From Dromaius novaehollandiae (lineage: Eukaryota; Chordata; Aves; Casuariiformes; Dromaiidae): a DNA stretch of 64,000 bases. How positions within the stretch are numbered: position 1 is the first letter of the stretch; every line of letters begins with the position of its first letter. The translations under genes were made by a program, and so were the position numbers. The notes below the pieces were generated by a model. It made no database searches and was not told the DNA's origin. It saw only the letters and a list, made by a program, of their open reading frames with translations. The stretch lies in NCBI RefSeq assembly GCF_036370855.1, contig NC_088102.1, positions 42,507,835 to 42,571,834 of the forward strand, written 5' to 3'. Positions 61,801-64,000 of this stretch are shown one piece after another.

Positions 61801-64000
61801 TTCCTTGGCCCCAAGAATGGTGAGACTTTGGGTCTCAATAGAATCAATAGAATAACTTAGATGTGAAAAAAGAGGTTTGTTTGAAAAGACCATTGCTTCC
61901 AGTGTAGTAGATAGAAACTCAAGAGTGTTGGCACTATGTTGTGAAACTGAAAGAGAAGTATGATTCCTCTAATTAGGCAGATACAGTCTTTACATAGTTG
62001 AAACCAGTCTTTTACATTTAAAAGCTATCAAAGTCAACAGGAACCTTTTAATTGATTTCTTTGTACTGGGCCCTTAGATGACACCCTCTGCCAATGCCAT
62101 TTCTCTCTCACTTTGTTTGCAGGCACTAGTGAATTCCCAGGACTGTGGGAAGCAGCTCTTGGAAGTAGTAGATTTGCTGCAGAAGCATGACCTGATTGAC
62201 TCGCAGATCTCTTCCTATGATGATAGATTGATGTATATCACCCAAAGGACAGCAGAAATCAGCAAGGACAGCACAGTCAAACCAGAAGTGCTTTATGCAA
62301 AAGTTCAGATGCTTCGTCAACTGTATCAGAACCTTGTAGCTCTGAGCAAGACACGGTAGGGCTGTGCTTATGACTCTTTTCTTGCTGATTAGGATGGTCA
62401 AGCAATCTCTTTTAAATCAGAGAACACAGAGGTCCCAGCATTTAGAATTTCTGATTTCCCCATTTAGAAAGGCATTACACAAGCAATTTGAGTGTCTTCA
62501 TTACAGCTGTCTGGAAGGGTTCACTAGCTCTCATAGCTGAAGAATAGCTTCATTCTCAGCATTTATTTGCTGAACGTGTAGTCTGGATAGCATGTTGGTT
62601 GACTCCACATCTAGAGGAAGCAGGAAATTTAATTTTGGTTCCCCTGTTTTCTCATATGGATAAATTAAGCCATCACAAAGAGGAGTTACAGGCATTCAAA
62701 TTTTGGATTCTCTAAATTCCGAAGCTCTTTGATTAAGATATTCTGTACCATTGTCTCTGTGGGATCCCAATTCTGACTGTGATATACTGTTTCTTTCTTT
62801 GTTTCAGAAAATCTCAGCTAGAGGAGGCCTTGAAGCTTTTTGAATTCTTTCGTGACTGCAAGGAGGAAGAATTATGGATCTCTGAGAAATGGAAGTTAGC
62901 AAGAACGACAACATTAGGGAAAGATGTCAGCCAGATTACAGCCTCTATTCAGAAGCACAAGGTATCTTACTTTGCTGGTCATCTTTTCTTTGCATCATAG
63001 CAAGACTTTAGAACATCTATGTCCTTTATTTTAGTCAGTACAGCACTTATAAGAGCTCTCGCACCACTCTCTATCTCAAGTGTCATGACCAGTGTCTGGA
63101 ACTCTAAAAAATGTGTAGGATTGGGATTTTTCCCAGGAGAGGAATGAAAGGGTAGGGAAGTGATATATTTGATACTGGACTGGAAATGTGGCCTGAATTG
63201 AAGATCAGTGGGCTACATATTAGCTTACATTGGTGGATGGAGGGGAAAAGGGTGTAGTTTTTGTTTTTCCCATTCATCTTCCCTGGGCAAGAGAGATGGC
63301 AGACTGTTGGGAAAGAGATGGTGAAAAAAAGACTAGTCACTGATAATAGCAGGCAGGATGGGAGCCCCATGGATGGTATGGTGTGAGATGCCTAGAAACC
63401 TGTTACAGCTTTCCCTAAGAGCTTGCTGTGGACTAGTGTCAAAAATGTGAGCTACTGCTTTTTTTATGGCAAAGGATCATTGTAAACAAGCAGAGAGACC
63501 TGTAGAGTTGAGAATCCAGTGATGAAACTAAAACAAGAGCCCCTTCTGTAATCTGAATATGCATGTATGTGCACTGATTTGTGTATGCTACTTCCAGAAG
63601 GTGTAAGGCAGTGACTGGTGGATAACAAACAAATATCTCCCTCAGAGCAGCAGACTTCATGTCCAAAGCAACAAGTAGGACAATAACTTGGGTGGGGAGG
63701 GGAGTTGCTCATGGCTCAGGGAAGAGTACCAGGTACAGACAAGGCAGAGGGCTCTTAGAAAGGTCTGTGTTATAGTAGCTGACAAGAAGACCCCTGCTTT
63801 GCTCTCAGCTGGTGGTGAATGAGTGACTTGTGCTTGCGCATCTCCCATCCCTTTGCTAGGCTCTCGAAGCAGAGTGCAACTCCCACAGGGCAGTTTGTGC
63901 AGACGTAATGAGAAGGGGCTGGGAGCTGAGCCAGAAGAACCACGCGCACAAGGAGGACATCCTGAGGCAGAGAGACAACCTCCAAAAGTTGTGGCAGCAG
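49714..64000 (+). CDS. SPTBN5: Beta-V spectrin, N-terminal part (10 exons, 3' truncated)
   Basis: The join of 49714-49830, 52327-52494, 53974-54090, 54953-55110, 55986-56214, 59349-59980, 60968-61106, 62123-62355, 62808-62961 and 63860-64000 gives 694 residues from ATG 49720. Beta spectrins pair with alpha spectrin to form the actin-crosslinking submembrane skeleton. CH1 is about 20-125, opening with the actin-binding signature [10 protein letters not shown] (21-30) and continuing to [10 protein letters not shown]...[15 protein letters not shown]2 is about 140-245 ([21 protein letters not shown]). Spectrin repeats follow from about 270, with helix-A W286, helix-C W365 and the beta-spectrin motif [11 protein letters not shown] / [17 protein letters not shown]. 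The sequence fits SPTBN5 better than SPTB or SPTBN1/2/4, for example FLENNSKAI and [19 protein letters not shown], and the position next to EHD4 agrees. The frame is open at the right edge; most of the roughly 30 repeats lie beyond it. Confidence 0.93.
49831..52326 (+). other. SPTBN5 intron 1 (as numbered here)
   Basis: A 2.5 kb AT-rich intron ending in tctttgcag. Nothing else is recognised. Confidence 0.8.
52327..52494 (+). CDS. SPTBN5: SPTBN5 CH1 exon
   Basis: Encodes residues 38-93, [18 protein letters not shown] to FLKSK, the core of CH1 with [15 protein letters not shown]. Phase 0 at both ends; donor gtaagt. Confidence 0.93.
52495..53973 (+). other. SPTBN5 intron 2
   Basis: A 1.48 kb intron that carries one copy of a 46-bp sequence repeated in intron 4. 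Nothing else is recognised. Confidence 0.8.
53125..53170 (+). repeat. 46-bp dispersed repeat, copy 1
   Basis: Matches 55377-55422 at 45 of 46 positions (T versus C at 53150). The flanks are unrelated. Confidence 0.95.
53974..54090 (+). CDS. SPTBN5: SPTBN5 exon, end of CH1
   Basis: Encodes residues 94-132, [18 protein letters not shown] to SSIKLDK, the last helix of CH1. A second AG lies 6 bases further in (cag|gtgcag|gta). The upstream acceptor gives the length that matches the human protein. Donor gtaaaa, phase 0. Confidence 0.92.
54091..54952 (+). other. SPTBN5 intron 3
   Basis: An 862-base AT-rich intron with a good pyrimidine tract before ttacag. Nothing else is seen. Confidence 0.8.
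54953..55110 (+). CDS. SPTBN5: SPTBN5 CH2 exon
   Basis: Encodes residues 133-185 with [20 protein letters not shown] and [15 protein letters not shown], the start and core of CH2. Arg185 is split AG|G. Donor gtaaga. Confidence 0.95.
55111..55985 (+). other. SPTBN5 intron 4
   Basis: An 875-base intron containing the second copy of the 46-bp repeat and a G7 run near 55803. Ends in tttgtccag. Confidence 0.8.
55377..55422 (+). repeat. 46-bp dispersed repeat, copy 2
   Basis: Same orientation as the copy at 53125-53170, 2.25 kb away, with a single C/T difference and unrelated flanks. Confidence 0.95.
55986..56214 (+). CDS. SPTBN5: SPTBN5 exon, end of CH2
   Basis: Encodes residues 185-261: [19 protein letters not shown], then [20 protein letters not shown] and [12 protein letters not shown], the last helices of CH2 and the linker to repeat 1. 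Donor gtaagg, phase 0. Confidence 0.95.
57730..57748. repeat. (CT)n microsatellite
   Basis: About nine CT units in SPTBN5 intron 5. Confidence 0.9.
58859..58900. repeat. CCCCT pentamer repeat / pyrimidine tract
   Basis: Four to five CCCCT units followed by a C/T-only tract. The - strand reads as repeated GGGGA, so a quadruplex or triplex is possible. Confidence 0.9.
59349..59980 (+). CDS. SPTBN5: SPTBN5 large exon, spectrin repeats 1-2
   Basis: A 632-base exon for residues 262-472. It has helix-A W286 ([10 protein letters not shown]), helix-C W365 ([18 protein letters not shown]) and the beta-spectrin landmark [17 protein letters not shown]. Next come [20 protein letters not shown] and most of repeat 2, including [18 protein letters not shown]. 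Donor gtgagt; Lys472 is split AA|G. Confidence 0.96.
59981..60967 (+). other. SPTBN5 intron 6
   Basis: A 987-base AT-rich intron. Nothing else is recognised. Confidence 0.8.
60968..61106 (+). CDS. SPTBN5: SPTBN5 exon, spectrin repeat 2 end / repeat 3 start
   Basis: Encodes residues 472-518, [20 protein letters not shown] to TEELKELQ. The W-x-x-L pattern marks a helix C running into the next helix A. Donor gtacca, weaker than consensus; phase 0. Confidence 0.93.
61107..62122 (+). other. SPTBN5 intron 7
   Basis: A 1.0 kb AT-rich intron ending in a long pyrimidine stretch and tttgcag. Nothing else is recognised. Confidence 0.8.
62123..62355 (+). CDS. SPTBN5: SPTBN5 exon, spectrin repeat 3
   Basis: Encodes residues 519-596, [20 protein letters not shown] to LVALSKTR. 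It has the KHDLIDSQI helix-B segment and the QLYQNL helix-C segment. Arg596 is split CG|A; donor gtaggg. Confidence 0.94.
62356..62807 (+). other. SPTBN5 intron 8
   Basis: A 452-base intron with a strong pyrimidine tract before gtttcag. Nothing else is seen. Confidence 0.8.
62808..62961 (+). CDS. SPTBN5: SPTBN5 exon, spectrin repeat 4 start
   Basis: Encodes residues 596-647, with [20 protein letters not shown] then [11 protein letters not shown], the usual D-x-x-E-x-x-x-W-x-x-E helix-A pattern of a spectrin repeat, and [16 protein letters not shown]. Donor gtatct; phase 0. Confidence 0.95.
62962..63859 (+). other. SPTBN5 intron 9
   Basis: An 898-base intron with purine-rich stretches (about 63240-63360). 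Nothing else is recognised. Confidence 0.8.
63860..64000 (+). CDS. SPTBN5: SPTBN5 exon cut by the window edge
   Basis: The acceptor is tttgctag. The exon starts [20 protein letters not shown], the helix B of repeat 4 joined in phase to ...QKHK, and is still open at 64000 (47 codons visible, ending DNLQKLWQQ, a helix C). Confidence 0.93.

Noticed and set aside
1..64000. CRISPR arrays, tRNA, rRNA, bacterial operons, integrated viral genomes
   Set aside because: No spaced direct repeats, cloverleaf, rRNA core, ribosome-binding-site-led gene series or retroviral gene remnants could be seen.

Overview
The window is vertebrate nuclear DNA, most likely from a bird, or failing that another sauropsid. 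The evidence is split genes with GT-AG introns, a CpG-island promoter, a fragment resembling a CR1 LINE, very few other interspersed repeats, and compact introns (EHD4 runs about 27 kb from start to stop codon, shorter than I recall for mammals). I see no prokaryotic operon, CRISPR array, tRNA, rRNA, viral genome or intact transposon.

Three protein-coding genes lie head to tail on the + strand. (1) Positions 1-4493 hold the last two coding exons of a group IV cytosolic phospholipase A2, called PLA2G4E mainly from synteny; its 3' UTR ends near 4.75 or 5.05 kb. (2) Positions 8512-35630 hold a complete six-exon EHD4 gene. Its 541 codons equal the length I recall for the human protein. It is driven by a CpG island at about 8.09-9.09 kb and followed by candidate poly(A) signals at 36.5, 39.74 and 39.82 kb. 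(3) Positions 49714-64000 hold ten 5' coding exons of SPTBN5 (beta-V spectrin), giving 694 residues from the first in-frame ATG. They encode both calponin-homology domains and the first spectrin repeats, and the gene runs off the right edge. The order PLA2G4E-EHD4-SPTBN5 on one strand is the one I recall for human 15q15.1, so this is a conserved block.

The genes do not form one pathway, but all three act at the membrane-cytoskeleton interface. cPLA2 releases fatty acids or N-acyl lipids from membranes. EHD4 is a dynamin-like ATPase that tubulates endosomal membranes. Beta-V spectrin crosslinks actin beneath membranes.

The rest is intron and intergenic DNA. It contains microsatellites, homopolymer runs (C25, G16, A32), a 46-bp sequence present almost identically in two SPTBN5 introns, a five-site GATA cluster between EHD4 and SPTBN5, predicted G-quadruplex motifs, and a CpG-enriched patch inside EHD4 intron 3. 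I found no convincing new biological system. The items below are mostly regulatory or structural candidates.
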